Source of the DNA: Iphinoe sp. HA4291-MV1
GTDB lineage: Bacteria; Cyanobacteriota; Cyanobacteriia; Cyanobacteriales; Nostocaceae
Length of the DNA stretch: 64,000 nucleotides
NCBI GenBank assembly: GCA_019359415.1
Contig: JAHHHH010000014.1
Location: 47,842 to 111,841, forward strand
Direction of reading: 5' to 3'
Below are positions 18,931 through 30,374 of this stretch, in pieces. The notes under the pieces are model-generated. The model was not told the origin of the DNA, searched no databases, and was given only the letters and a program-made list of their open reading frames with translations. The position numbers and the translations under genes were made by a program. Numbering within the stretch: position 1 is the stretch's first letter; each line of letters starts with the position of its first letter.

Positions 18931-19238
18931 GGCGCTTTTGTTGTCAGCAATTGACGCAAGTTCTCATTGGCAGAAGGCGGTGCATCAAGAAGATCCACAA
19001 ATTGCTTGAATTTCTCATCATTTAGCATAAACAGCCGGCGATCTAGTAAAACCGCTTCTGCTTCCCGACAAGCAGTCTCTAGCATGAAATCAGAACGGTT
19101 CTTGCCTAGTGCTTCTGCTGCACGATCAATTAAATCACGTTGTGCTTGGTGCGCCCGGATGTTGATAGTCACATCGCGGTTTCGGTTCGCCGATTCAGTT
19201 GATTGCGATTGCATCACTCTATCTTTTTTAATATCCAT
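18921..19238 (-). CDS. DUF1778-type antitoxin (TacA-like)
   Basis: From ATG 19238 the protein has about 105 residues. R-D-V-T-I-N-I-R-A-H-Q-A-Q-R-D-L-I-D-R-A-A is the ribbon-helix-helix DNA-binding domain of the family. The tail contacts the toxin. The frame extends upstream to 19343 but that part does not resemble the family; ATG 19214 is another possible start. Confidence 0.8.
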   Translation of the reverse strand: MDIKKDRVMQSQSTESANRNRDVTINIRAHQAQRDLIDRAAEALGKNRSDFMLETACREAEAVLLDRRLFMLNDEKFKQFVDLLDAPPSANENLRQLLTTKAPWD

Positions 19239-19459
19239 ACAATGAGTATACAAAATATGTATAGACAACATCAACACAAACTTCCAGCAAAAATCTACCC
19301 TACTGTACTCAATCAATAATTCTAGGATTGCTATATTCGCCAATATATTTCATACACGCTAGCTTAAAAGAACGTAAGTAAAATTTATGCGTCAAGCAAG
19401 TCTTTATCGCTTGACAAAAATTATATATTCTGCATAAGAGCTATAAAACCGATAAAAAG

Positions 19460-20449
19460 ATGAACCAGGTAGACTACCTCCGTATAAGTTTAATAGACCG
19501 CTGTAATTTCCGCTGTCAATACTGTATGCCAGAGGGAGCAGAGCTTGATTACATCCTCAAGCAGCAGTTGTTGACTGATGCGGAACTGCTGACTCTGATT
19601 GAAGAAGTGTTTATCCCTGTTGGATTCACTCGGTTTCGTTTGACTGGGGGAGAACCTTTACTGCGTCCCCGTGTGGTGGAATTGGTGAGAGCGATCGCAT
19701 CACTCCCCCAAACTCAAGACCTCTCAATAACGACAAATGGCTTTTTACTCGCCCCATTAGCGCAAAACCTGTATGATGCTGGTTTGCGACGAGTCAATAT
19801 TAGCCTAGATTCCCTTGATCCCGATATCTTTAACCAAATTATTGGTAATCGTGGTCGTCCACGCTGGGAACAAGTTTGGCAGGGAATTCATGCGGCTTAT
19901 CGCGTCGGATTTGACCCGTTGAAGCTAAATGTGGTGGTCATTCCTGGTGTCAACGACCACGAAGTTCTGGATCTAGCGGCGTTGACGATTGATAAGCAAT
20001 GGCACGTCCGATTTATTGAGTTTATGCCGATTGGTAATTCGCAATTGTTTGGCGATCGCGGTTGGATATCTTCAGAGGAGTTACGGCAACGTATTCGCTT
20101 GCGTTGGGGATTGACAGAATCCCAAGTTCGTGGTAATGGTCCTGCAGATGTATTTCAGATTCCGGGAGCGAAGGGGACACTGGGATTTATCAGTCAGATG
20201 TCGGAGTGTTTTTGCGATCGCTGCAACCGGATGCGTCTTTCCGCTGATGGCTGGTTGCGTCCCTGCTTATTGAATGAAACGAATCAAATTGACTTAAAAA
20301 CTGCTCTGCGTGAAGGTATCAGCACCGCCAAATTGCGGGAGCAGGTTAGGTACCTGCTTGCTCTTAAGCCAGAAATTAACTTCAAGCAACGTTATTCAGG
20401 TACGGCGACTGGTGTCTACAGTCGCACCATGTCGCAAATTGGCGGATAA
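19460..20449 (+). CDS. moaA: GTP 3',8-cyclase MoaA
   Basis: The 329-residue radical SAM enzyme carries out the first step of molybdenum cofactor synthesis, converting GTP to 3',8-cH2GTP. The N-terminal [4Fe-4S] cysteines are Cys15, Cys19 and Cys22 (CNFRCQYC). The T-G-G-E-P motif follows, and a C-terminal cluster site is present (C-F-C-D-R-C-N-R and R-P-C-L). The C-terminus ends in Gly-Gly, as needed in MoaA. No other moa gene is nearby; the gene stands alone and converges with rpsD. Confidence 0.95.
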   Translation: MNQVDYLRISLIDRCNFRCQYCMPEGAELDYILKQQLLTDAELLTLIEEVFIPVGFTRFRLTGGEPLLRPRVVELVRAIASLPQTQDLSITTNGFLLAPLAQNLYDAGLRRVNISLDSLDPDIFNQIIGNRGRPRWEQVWQGIHAAYRVGFDPLKLNVVVIPGVNDHEVLDLAALTIDKQWHVRFIEFMPIGNSQLFGDRGWISSEELRQRIRLRWGLTESQVRGNGPADVFQIPGAKGTLGFISQMSECFCDRCNRMRLSADGWLRPCLLNETNQIDLKTALREGISTAKLREQVRYLLALKPEINFKQRYSGTATGVYSRTMSQIGG

Positions 20450-20530
20450 CCTTTGGAAAGGCAAAAATAAAAAGAAACAAGTAAATATTTTCTCTTTCTT
20501 TTGCCTTTTAACTTTTGCCTTTTAACTTTT

Positions 20531-21139
20531 TTAAGCTTGACGTGAGTAGTATTCCACCACAAGCAGTTCGTTAATTTGTAGCGCCACCCACTCGCGCTCA
20601 ATGACGCCGTTGACTTTGCCAAGCATCTTGTTTTTGTCAAACTCCAGATGGCTGGGAAGATTTGCCAAACCAGGGTATTGCAAGTTGGCTTCCACCAACT
20701 TACGTGATGGTTCCCGGTTTCTGACGGCAATTTCCTCTCCAGGACGGCACTGGTAACTGGCAATATTGACAACACGACCATTGACGGTGACATGACCATG
20801 ATTTACCAGTTGACGAGCTGCGGGAATCGTGGGAGCCATTCCCATACGGAAAACAGTATTATCTAACCGCATTTCTAGCAATTGCAGCAGAACTTGTCCA
20901 GTAGAGCCGGTAACGCGTCTGGCTTTGCGTATATAACGCAGCAATTGCTTTTCTGTCAAACCGTAGTTAAAACGGAGTTTTTGCTTTTCCTCCAACCGGA
21001 TGGCATATTCAGAACGCTTTTTGCGGTTCTGACCATGCTGACCTGGAGGGTAGGCGCGTCTAGCACTTTTACGAGTTAATCCTGGTAAGTCGCCTAAGCG
21101 ACGTACAATCCTAAGGCGTGGTCCTCTGTATCGGGACAT
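20531..21139 (-). CDS. rpsD: 30S ribosomal protein S4
   Basis: 202 residues, the usual length. The S4 RNA-binding domain ([11 protein letters not shown] and the G-H-V-T-V-N-G-R-V stretch) follows the typical N-terminus [16 protein letters not shown]. It binds 16S rRNA early in 30S assembly and usually represses its own synthesis. It is monocistronic here, as in many cyanobacteria. Confidence 0.97.
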   Translation of the reverse strand: MSRYRGPRLRIVRRLGDLPGLTRKSARRAYPPGQHGQNRKKRSEYAIRLEEKQKLRFNYGLTEKQLLRYIRKARRVTGSTGQVLLQLLEMRLDNTVFRMGMAPTIPAARQLVNHGHVTVNGRVVNIASYQCRPGEEIAVRNREPSRKLVEANLQYPGLANLPSHLEFDKNKMLGKVNGVIEREWVALQINELLVVEYYSRQA

Positions 21140-21285
21140 GAGTTTCCTAAATTTAATCCTGCTTAACTTTACCCAGACATATAATTATAGTTCGAGATTC
21201 CATGTATGAATACATGAATGTTTTTGTATGGTGGAGGGGCAAATCAATTCAAAATTCGCTCATTCAAAGTTCAAAATTAAGAATC

Positions 21286-21335
21286 CAATTCCCAATGCCC
21301 ATTGCCCATTGCCCATTGCCCATTGCCCAATTCCC
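21286..21335. repeat. Short tandem heptamer repeat (ATTGCCC)n
   Basis: About six ATTGCCC/ATTCCC heptamers in tandem lie between rpsD and the exported Cys-rich protein. They are the reverse complement of the array at 9003-9038. Confidence 0.85.
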
Positions 21336-21413
21336 ATATCTTTGTATTGCAAGCATCAAAGCAGGCTTTTATCATGAGGTAGCATACCTTTGGGTGTTTG
21401 GAGAACGGAAAAA

Positions 21414-22154
21414 ATGTTAGGCAACAGAAAAAGCGAAAATACCTATAGACTTGGGCTAAGAGCAAGATACACTGCAAAGCGTTTTGAAAGAAGCGCAAAC
21501 ACCTTCAAAGCAGTTATTTTCAAAACCACTGCTGGACTAGCCGCACCAGTTTTTGCTGTAGCTGGATGGTTAGCAATGACCTCATCTAGTATGGCTATCA
21601 CTGCCACATACAGGAATGATTTCCGCGTTTGTGCTGGACGACTTTTGAGTGTGGGTGTAGCTGCGGATGCTGCATCACAAGCTTGTGCTGCAGCATTACG
21701 TCCTGGGGACTTGTCCGCCTGCGTAACTAGAATTGGGCGACAAACACAAATTGCTGCATCCGATGCGCTGGCAACTTGTAGACAGTCTCGGCGTCCTGAA
21801 GATTTAGCGACTTGTGTTGTTGGTATAAGTCGGTACACTCGGGAAGCGGTCAGCCCAGAAGTTTTAAATTATTGTGGTCGAAGCTTGTTACCTGTACGCT
21901 TTGCTCAATGTGTAGTGGGTTTGCGTGCTGAAATCGATTTTGCCCCTGCGCTAGCAATGGAGACTTGTATTGACGCCAGCGACAGAATTAGCGGCTTTTT
22001 GCCTTCTTTTATCCCGTCAAATAAGCAACCTACGGATTTTAGACCAACTTTTGAATCGGCTCCAACTCCATCTGAGCCATCTCAAACCCCGGCTACGCCA
22101 TCTCAAATCCCATCTGAACCATCTCAAACTCCAGCAAATCCAGGCAGCAAATAA
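21414..22154 (+). CDS. Exported protein with Cys-containing repeats and Pro/Ser/Thr tail
   Basis: From ATG 21414 the protein has 246 residues. After a basic start, a hydrophobic segment (AAPVFAVAGWLAMTSSSMA) looks like a signal peptide. The mature part has at least three imperfect repeats of about 38 residues, each with two cysteines (C-A-G-R-L-L...L-S-A-C-V, then C-R-Q-S-R-R...L-A-T-C-V-V-G-I, then C-G-R-S-L-L...F-A-Q-C-V-V-G-L). This suggests a disulphide-linked helical-repeat protein. The last 60 residues are rich in P, S and T with the tandem motif P-S-E-P-S-Q-T-P. Family unknown. Confidence 0.65.
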   Translation: MLGNRKSENTYRLGLRARYTAKRFERSANTFKAVIFKTTAGLAAPVFAVAGWLAMTSSSMAITATYRNDFRVCAGRLLSVGVAADAASQACAAALRPGDLSACVTRIGRQTQIAASDALATCRQSRRPEDLATCVVGISRYTREAVSPEVLNYCGRSLLPVRFAQCVVGLRAEIDFAPALAMETCIDASDRISGFLPSFIPSNKQPTDFRPTFESAPTPSEPSQTPATPSQIPSEPSQTPANPGSK

Positions 22155-22160
22155 TCTCTA

Positions 22161-22240
22161 ATAACAGTTATCAGTTATCAGTTATCAGTTATCAATATAT
22201 CAATCAACTGCATACTGCTAACTGTTAACTGTTAACTGAC
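22161..22240. repeat. Tandem AGTTATC / AACTGTT short repeats
   Basis: AGTTATC heptamers repeated about four times are followed, after a short spacer, by AACTGTT heptamers. They fill the gap between the convergent exported-protein and hetR genes. They belong to the same class of short tandem repeats as the ATTGCCC arrays. Confidence 0.8.
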
Positions 22241-22242
22241 TT

Positions 22243-24400
<2,158 letters not shown>

Positions 24401-26422
24401 TTAAGGTTTAGCCCTGCGAATTTTTTCAAAACACAGAGCTGCTGCTCCAAAGGTGACCAGCAGGACTCCCAAAACTTGCTCAAGTTGCAAGGTTTCCTGA
24501 AGAATCAACCCAGCAAAAATGACCGTTAGAAGAGGGATCGTGGTACCAATAATTGCTGAGCGTGAGGCACCAATCTTACGAATTCCAAGATGATTTAACA
24601 AATAGCTGAAGAGCGTCAGGACACCCAGTAAGAAAGCACATAAAACAATTTCAAGGAAGTAAGCACGGTTCAGTTGCAGGTTCGAGTTTGGTAAAGGCAG
24701 TATCAAACCGAAGACAGACAACAGGAGCACCGTAGTGGAGTTGATTAAGGTAAGAGAAACTGGATGCAATTTGGCAGCACATAAGCGTGAGACTAGGAGG
24801 TAGAAGGCAAAAGCACCTCCTGAAGCAATTGCTGCAATGCTCCCCATACGAATATTACCGATGATGGTGCTGTTAGAACTTCCTAAAACCAACAATTCAC
24901 CTACACCAATCACAGCTGTAGCACCAGAAGTGAATAAAGTTAAGCGATAGCCCGAAGGGCGGCTCCCTCCGGGAGCATCGCGGAACAAAAACCACGACAG
25001 GAGTCCGTTGATAATGGGATAGACAAAGAAAAGCGCGATCGCCATCCCAGTCGGAATTTGACCGATGGCAAGGTAGATGAGTACCTGAGATAGAAACAAA
25101 AAGCATCCACTGACAATCGACAGTATCAACACCCGTTTTGTGTTTGGATTACTGAAGTTTCCTCGGACTGAATAACCCAGGTATTGCAAGTCTCGCCATA
25201 CTCGTGAATGCAGTATCGGAGCCAAAACGAACATCAACGGTACAACGACCAGCATTCTGAGCATTAAAATTAACAGCGAATTACCCAAAGTCGGTGAAAT
25301 CAGGCGTTGTACATCCAACGCACCGAAAATCTGAGAACCAGGCAGGAAAATAACCTTAATAACTACGTAGTACAGTGCTGATCCCACTGTTGCTAATACA
25401 AGCAGGATAATTCCTGTGATTTGTAAGGAAGAAATTCCTGTCTCCTTTGGCAGAGGTTGCTTTGGTGTAACTTGTGGCTCTGGCTCTGGTGTAGGAGACG
25501 TTTCTGGCTGTGAGATGGTGGGCGTTGGAGATAGTACGGAAATTGGTTCGCCCACAGGAGCAGACTGAGTTGTTTTGCTTGGCGAGACTATACTTTGGGA
25601 AGGAGAACTCGAAGCAGGAGTTTCTTCCTGTGGTGGACTGCTTGGTAAAACCGTAACTTCTGGAGGAATATCTATCTGCAAATTGGTTGACGCTTTTGAG
25701 GAAGTTGGCTGTTGCTGTTGCGGAGTTTGTTCAATCTCAGGATTGGAAACTTGTGGAATTGCCTTCTCCTTCAAAGACACTACCGCGAACGGTACTGAGC
25801 CTTGCCCAATTCCAGTTGTTCCTTCCAGTTCTCCACGGACTCCACGGAGACGATTCACTAACTCTATTAAAATTGCTTCGCCTTCCCTTTGTTGGACGCT
25901 CATCCGGGATAACTGTTGAGAAAGACTGCTTTGATAGTTTTTCAGCTCCTGTTGCAGTGAGTTAAAGGTAATAGTGAGGGTATCATCCAAAGAGCCAAGG
26001 AGCTTTTCAGCATACTCATTCACTTCACTTGCTGAGCGACTTGTGGTTTGGGCGGGTTCAGAACTTCCCACTGGTTGGGAAACACGCTCCATAGCTTCGG
26101 TCGCTAACGTTTCTAGAGAAGATTGCAGCTGCGAAGATATATGATTAGCTAAGACTTGTGACAATTGACGAATCAACGCTTGCTGCTCATTGACTTGGTG
26201 CTCCTGTTGTAAATGTTCTTTTTCCTCTTGTAGCCGTCTAATATCTTCAGTTAAGCGGTTTTTTTCTGCTTGCAGCCGCTTCATATCTTCCTGTAACGAC
26301 TTGAGCAAATTCCGTTGGAGAATTTGCAATTCTTCGGTGACAGTCCGTAAGGCAATTTCTGCTGCCTCATATGGATCGTCTTTTCCTCGTGGATTATCTG
26401 GTTCCCTCTCGTATCGCCTCAT
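24401..26422 (-). CDS. Coiled-coil protein fused to EamA/DMT-type transporter
   Basis: The 673-residue protein has an N-terminal coiled coil (about residues 20-120), a helical segment, and a Pro/Ser/Thr/Gln linker (about 230-320). An integral membrane half with about ten helices in two EamA-like repeats follows. EamA/DMT proteins are drug/metabolite exporters; the substrate is unknown. An in-frame 30-base palindromic insertion adds ten residues (A-P-G-G-S-R-P-S-G-Y) between L-F-R-D and R-L-T-L in a loop after the third or fourth helix. It is flanked by gene-free DNA on the hetR side. Confidence 0.75.
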   Translation of the reverse strand: MRRYEREPDNPRGKDDPYEAAEIALRTVTEELQILQRNLLKSLQEDMKRLQAEKNRLTEDIRRLQEEKEHLQQEHQVNEQQALIRQLSQVLANHISSQLQSSLETLATEAMERVSQPVGSSEPAQTTSRSASEVNEYAEKLLGSLDDTLTITFNSLQQELKNYQSSLSQQLSRMSVQQREGEAILIELVNRLRGVRGELEGTTGIGQGSVPFAVVSLKEKAIPQVSNPEIEQTPQQQQPTSSKASTNLQIDIPPEVTVLPSSPPQEETPASSSPSQSIVSPSKTTQSAPVGEPISVLSPTPTISQPETSPTPEPEPQVTPKQPLPKETGISSLQITGIILLVLATVGSALYYVVIKVIFLPGSQIFGALDVQRLISPTLGNSLLILMLRMLVVVPLMFVLAPILHSRVWRDLQYLGYSVRGNFSNPNTKRVLILSIVSGCFLFLSQVLIYLAIGQIPTGMAIALFFVYPIINGLLSWFLFRDAPGGSRPSGYRLTLFTSGATAVIGVGELLVLGSSNSTIIGNIRMGSIAAIASGGAFAFYLLVSRLCAAKLHPVSLTLINSTTVLLLSVFGLILPLPNSNLQLNRAYFLEIVLCAFLLGVLTLFSYLLNHLGIRKIGASRSAIIGTTIPLLTVIFAGLILQETLQLEQVLGVLLVTFGAAALCFEKIRRAKP
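24944..24981. repeat. Palindromic repeat inserted inside a HIP1 octamer (in frame)
   Basis: GCGAT is followed by a 30-base palindrome-rich insert (24949-24978, with GGCTCCCTCCGGGAGC as its core) and then CGC. Removing the insert restores GCGATCGC and the transporter frame without its extra ten residues. The same arrangement occurs at 52531-52563. Confidence 0.75.
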
Positions 26423-26618
26423 TCGTCTCTAACCTCTGACCCTGTCAATGAATATTTACCACACCTTTAGATAAAAGATAGCGAGAAGGTTGAACTCAGA
26501 TGCTGAGCGCAGTCCCTACCTAAAAATACTATAAAGATATCTACATTTTAGGTAGGGTAAGCGAAGCTAGTATAAAAAGCGTTCGCTCAAGAGGTAAGGG
26601 GCACTCTTGCAATGCTCG

Positions 26619-26681
26619 ATTCCCAATTCCCAATTCCCAATTCCCAATTGCCCATTGCCCATTGCCCATTGCCCAGTTCCC
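26619..26681. repeat. Short tandem heptamer repeat (ATTCCCA/ATTGCCC)n
   Basis: About nine heptamers alternate between CAATTCC and CATTGCC types just upstream of holB. They match the arrays at 21286 and, in reverse orientation, at 9003. Confidence 0.85.
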
Positions 26682-26709
26682 ATTTGTATCAACCTTAAAG
26701 TGAAACGGT

Positions 26710-27636
26710 ATGAATAATGCATTTGCACCACTTGTCGGACAACAGCAAGCAGTTGAATTACTTACAAAAGCTGTCGCAAAAAATCGTATTGCCCCAGCAT
26801 ATTTATTTGTAGGTCCAAATGGTGTAGGACGGGGTTTAGCAGCACGGTGCTTTGTGGAATTGCTATTTCATTCACATCCAAACCGCCTGCGTCAAGGTAA
26901 CCACCCAGATTTGTTGTGGGTGCAGCCAACCTATTTGCATCAAGGACAACGACTAACAGCAACAGAAGCAGCAGAAAAAGGACTTAAGCGCAAAGCACCA
27001 CCTACAATTCGCCTAGAACAAATTCGGGAAATTACTGCGTTTCTGAGCCGTCCACCATTGGAAGCACCAAGACAAATGGTTGTGTTAGAGCAAGCAGAAA
27101 CTATGGCAGAAGCTGCAGCAAATGCCTTACTCAAGACTTTAGAAGAACCCGGACAGGCAACACTGATTTTAATTGCACCTTCAATTGAGTCTGTATTGTC
27201 AACGTTGGTATCACGCGCTCAGCGTATTCCTTTCTATCGTTTGGATGCAGCAGCAATAGCTCAGGTATTGACACAAACAGGACATGAGGAAATTTTGCAG
27301 CATCCGACATTGTTGAGTATTGCAGCTGGTAGTCCAGGAGATGCGATCGCATCTTACCAACAACTGCAAGCCATTCCCCCTGAACTCCTAAAAACCGTGA
27401 CCAAAGTTCCTTCGTCATATCGTGAGGCTCTGGAATTAGCCAAACAAATTGACAAGGATTTAGATACAGAAGCTCAATTGTGGTTAGTTGATTATCTGCA
27501 ACAATCTTATTGGCAGCAGAAGCGTCAATCAAGCGTGATTAAACAGTTAGAACAAGCTCGTAAATCTTTGCTTTGCTATGCTCAGCCGCGTCTTGTTTGG
27601 GAATGCACACTTTTATCATTCGTCATTAGCCATTAG
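26710..27636 (+). CDS. holB: DNA polymerase III delta' subunit
   Basis: The 308-residue clamp-loader subunit has an AAA+ fold. The P-loop-like G-P-N-G-V-G-R-G lacks the Walker Lys, as is usual for delta', which does not hydrolyse ATP. The sensor-1 region includes A-N-A-L-L-K-T-L-E-E-P, and the S-R-A-Q motif follows. It helps to load the sliding clamp. It converges with the thioredoxin gene at a strong hairpin. Confidence 0.93.
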   Translation: MNNAFAPLVGQQQAVELLTKAVAKNRIAPAYLFVGPNGVGRGLAARCFVELLFHSHPNRLRQGNHPDLLWVQPTYLHQGQRLTATEAAEKGLKRKAPPTIRLEQIREITAFLSRPPLEAPRQMVVLEQAETMAEAAANALLKTLEEPGQATLILIAPSIESVLSTLVSRAQRIPFYRLDAAAIAQVLTQTGHEEILQHPTLLSIAAGSPGDAIASYQQLQAIPPELLKTVTKVPSSYREALELAKQIDKDLDTEAQLWLVDYLQQSYWQQKRQSSVIKQLEQARKSLLCYAQPRLVWECTLLSFVISH

Positions 27637-27648
27637 TTTAGATGACTA

Positions 27649-27676
27649 GTAGAGACGTTACACATAACGTCTCTAC
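27649..27676. terminator. Perfect 12-bp stem hairpin between holB and trx
   Basis: GTAGAGACGTTA and TAACGTCTCTAC pair perfectly around the loop CACA, followed by a short T-containing stretch. It lies between two convergent genes and can serve both. Confidence 0.75.
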
Positions 27677-27688
27677 CTTAAAAAGTCA

Positions 27689-28006
27689 TTACATCAACGA
27701 TGTTAAATGTTGCACTAACTGCGGTGCTTGCAGCACACCCTCAATCCGATCAACTGGCTCACCTTTCTTAAACAGTACCAGCGTTGGTAGAGCATAAATT
27801 TCATACAGACTTGCTAATTCCGGGTATTTTTCAGTATCAATTTTGACGATTTGTATGCGTCCTTGAAGCTGAGCATTGACTTGCTCTAAAATTGGACTCA
27901 TCATATGACAAGGTCCACACCAATCAGCGTAAAAATCTACTAATACAGGAACATCAGAACCAGACAGCATTTCTTCAAAGCTGTTGAATTGTTTTTTAGT
28001 AGCCAT
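27689..28006 (-). CDS. trxA: Thioredoxin
   Basis: 105 residues with the active site W-C-G-P-C (in F-Y-A-D-W-C-G-P-C) and the cis-Pro loop A-L-P-T-L-V-L-F. It is a cytoplasmic disulphide reductase. Divergent from fabG. The allele type (m, x, y) cannot be fixed from sequence alone; the gene symbol is used in the generic sense. Confidence 0.93.
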   Translation of the reverse strand: MATKKQFNSFEEMLSGSDVPVLVDFYADWCGPCHMMSPILEQVNAQLQGRIQIVKIDTEKYPELASLYEIYALPTLVLFKKGEPVDRIEGVLQAPQLVQHLTSLM

Positions 28007-28121
28007 GTGACACGCACCAGTTTTCTACTTTTGATTTTTCAATAGTAGTTCCCGAAAACGTTTATCTGTGGAATCTCACTTTATTTTTATTGTTGACGCA
28101 CAATCACCCTATTATGATTAG

Positions 28122-28913
<792 letters not shown>

Positions 28914-28991
28914 GCGATTTTGAGCAATGAGTGCTGAGTCGTTTCCTCTCAGCACTCTGGGGAATAAAGATTTAGAAAGAGTTTGCCCAAA

Positions 28992-29553
28992 ATGTTTGCG
29001 TTACTGAAATATCAAGAACAACACGTCATGGCAAAGGATCGGCGTATGCTTGGCTTTCTGTATTAATCACTTGACACCAGCGGAGAAAGTCTTGTTGTGT
29101 CCCTACTTCAAGTTTGTTGAAGAATATGTTGCTGTCCCTTGGGTGCGAGTCTGTTGTGCTGCTGCTAAGCATCAGATAGGTTCACCAGCCTTCACTCTAG
29201 TTGAGCAAATGTTCCCTATGGCTTCTGAAATTAGTTCAACAGTTTATTGCCAACTTTTACAATTATTGCCCAATCATCGTAGCAAGAGAGGCGGATTGGG
29301 TCATCCAGATGTCGCGCACTCTTGTCTTCGTGACTTAGACATGTTCCAGGCTTACTTATGGCTTTGCGTGTTAGAGGAAAGTCTAAAACCTATGGAACAG
29401 GAACTGATGCCATTATGTGTGATGGTCATGTCGAGTGTGGGAGTGGAATGGGAAATGACGGATCAATGGAAACGATTATTAGTAGATGAAATAGAAAGCC
29501 GTGTGCAGCCGGAACACAAGCCCCTTTTGCTGAATTACACTCAAAGTCAGTAG
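28992..29553 (+). pseudogene. Conserved hypothetical gene with an apparent one-base frameshift
   Basis: The first 20 or so codons from ATG 28992 (M-F-A-L-L-K-Y-Q-E-Q-H-V-M-A-K-D-R-R-M) run into a stop at 29064. The next frame continues at 29050 without any ATG as L-A-F-C-I-N-H-L-T-P-A-E-K-V and is open to 29553. Removing one base near 29049 joins them into a single protein of about 186 residues. The downstream part is helical and rich in Cys and Trp (V-P-W-V-R-V-C-C-A-A-A). I do not recognise a function. It is either a recent pseudogene, a TTG-started shorter gene, or a sequence error. Confidence 0.55.
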
Positions 29554-29760
29554 ACCGAAAACTTTTGTCAGTCAACGCAAGAATGAGGGTTTGGGGCGAT
29601 GTTTTTGGCACAGGGTCGAGCGATCGCTTACCTTAGCAGGAGAACTCATCTACAACCCTATTGCTCAAAACGCAGATGATACGGGCATTCTGGCGGATTG
29701 TATACAATCCGCCAGAATGCCCCAATGGTAAGCCTTCTAGAAATCTTTTCGGTCTACTGA
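29547..29760. mobile_element. MITE-like element with 15-bp terminal inverted repeats and a 40-bp palindrome
   Basis: TCAGTAGACCGAAAA at 29547-29561 is the exact reverse complement of 29746-29760. Both ends are flanked by AAG, possibly a 3-bp target duplication. The 214-bp element carries a perfect 40-bp palindrome at 29683-29722 (arms GGGCATTCTGGCGGATTG, TATA at the centre). The left end overlaps the stop of the frameshifted gene. No transposase is encoded. Confidence 0.6.
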
Positions 29761-29946
29761 AAGTATGGAGTCAGCATTCTTTGCGGCGCGTAAACGTCTA
29801 GGTCACCTGGGTGAGATAGTAGAAGTTCTCTCTGAGTTTAGGGAAAATTTGACTGTTCACGTCAACTCTCAAAATTCTTATGAGACTATGCGTTAAGGTT
29901 ATGCAAGGTTGGAAACTACCAAGAGTGAAATGAGATATTCCATACC

Positions 29947-30291
29947 CTAGCGTTTCTCCAATTTAGCAACTCGCCCTTCTAATGTGTTGACTTGCTGCTT
30001 GAGTTCTACCACCAGAGTTGCTAGTCTATCAAACATCTTCTCTCGTTCTTGCTGCGATACAGTTCTTCCAGAACGTATAGATGGTGTAGTTGTTGCGCCA
30101 CGGGGCGACTGACTCGTTTGACCTAGCTGCGCCTCAATGCGACTGACTCGTGACTCCAAACGATTGAAGTCCGCTTCTAAATTATAGAAGCGAGATTCTA
30201 CTTGCTGAGACAAGGCGGTGTTTGAAAAGACTCCACCCCAAAGCATAATCAACAAAAATATGGTTAACGCCATCAACCCAATACGCTTCAT
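29947..30291 (-). CDS. Small exported coiled-coil protein
   Basis: The 114-residue protein has a clear signal peptide (MALTIFLLIMLWGGVFSNTALS), then a short coiled coil (Y-N-L-E-A-D-F-N-R-L-E-S-R-V). A Ser/Thr/Arg linker and a second coiled coil to the end (L-K-Q-Q-V-N-T-L-E-G-R-V) complete it. It is probably periplasmic or membrane-tethered. No known family; transcribed in the same direction as the SDR/CIA30 gene, which lies downstream of it. Confidence 0.65.
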   Translation of the reverse strand: MKRIGLMALTIFLLIMLWGGVFSNTALSQQVESRFYNLEADFNRLESRVSRIEAQLGQTSQSPRGATTTPSIRSGRTVSQQEREKMFDRLATLVVELKQQVNTLEGRVAKLEKR

Positions 30292-30374
30292 TGCTTTACT
30301 CCTACTATGAGGTTAAGCGTAGGGCACTCGTACAATAAAAACTACAATGTTACGCACTATCATGCACCCCACCG

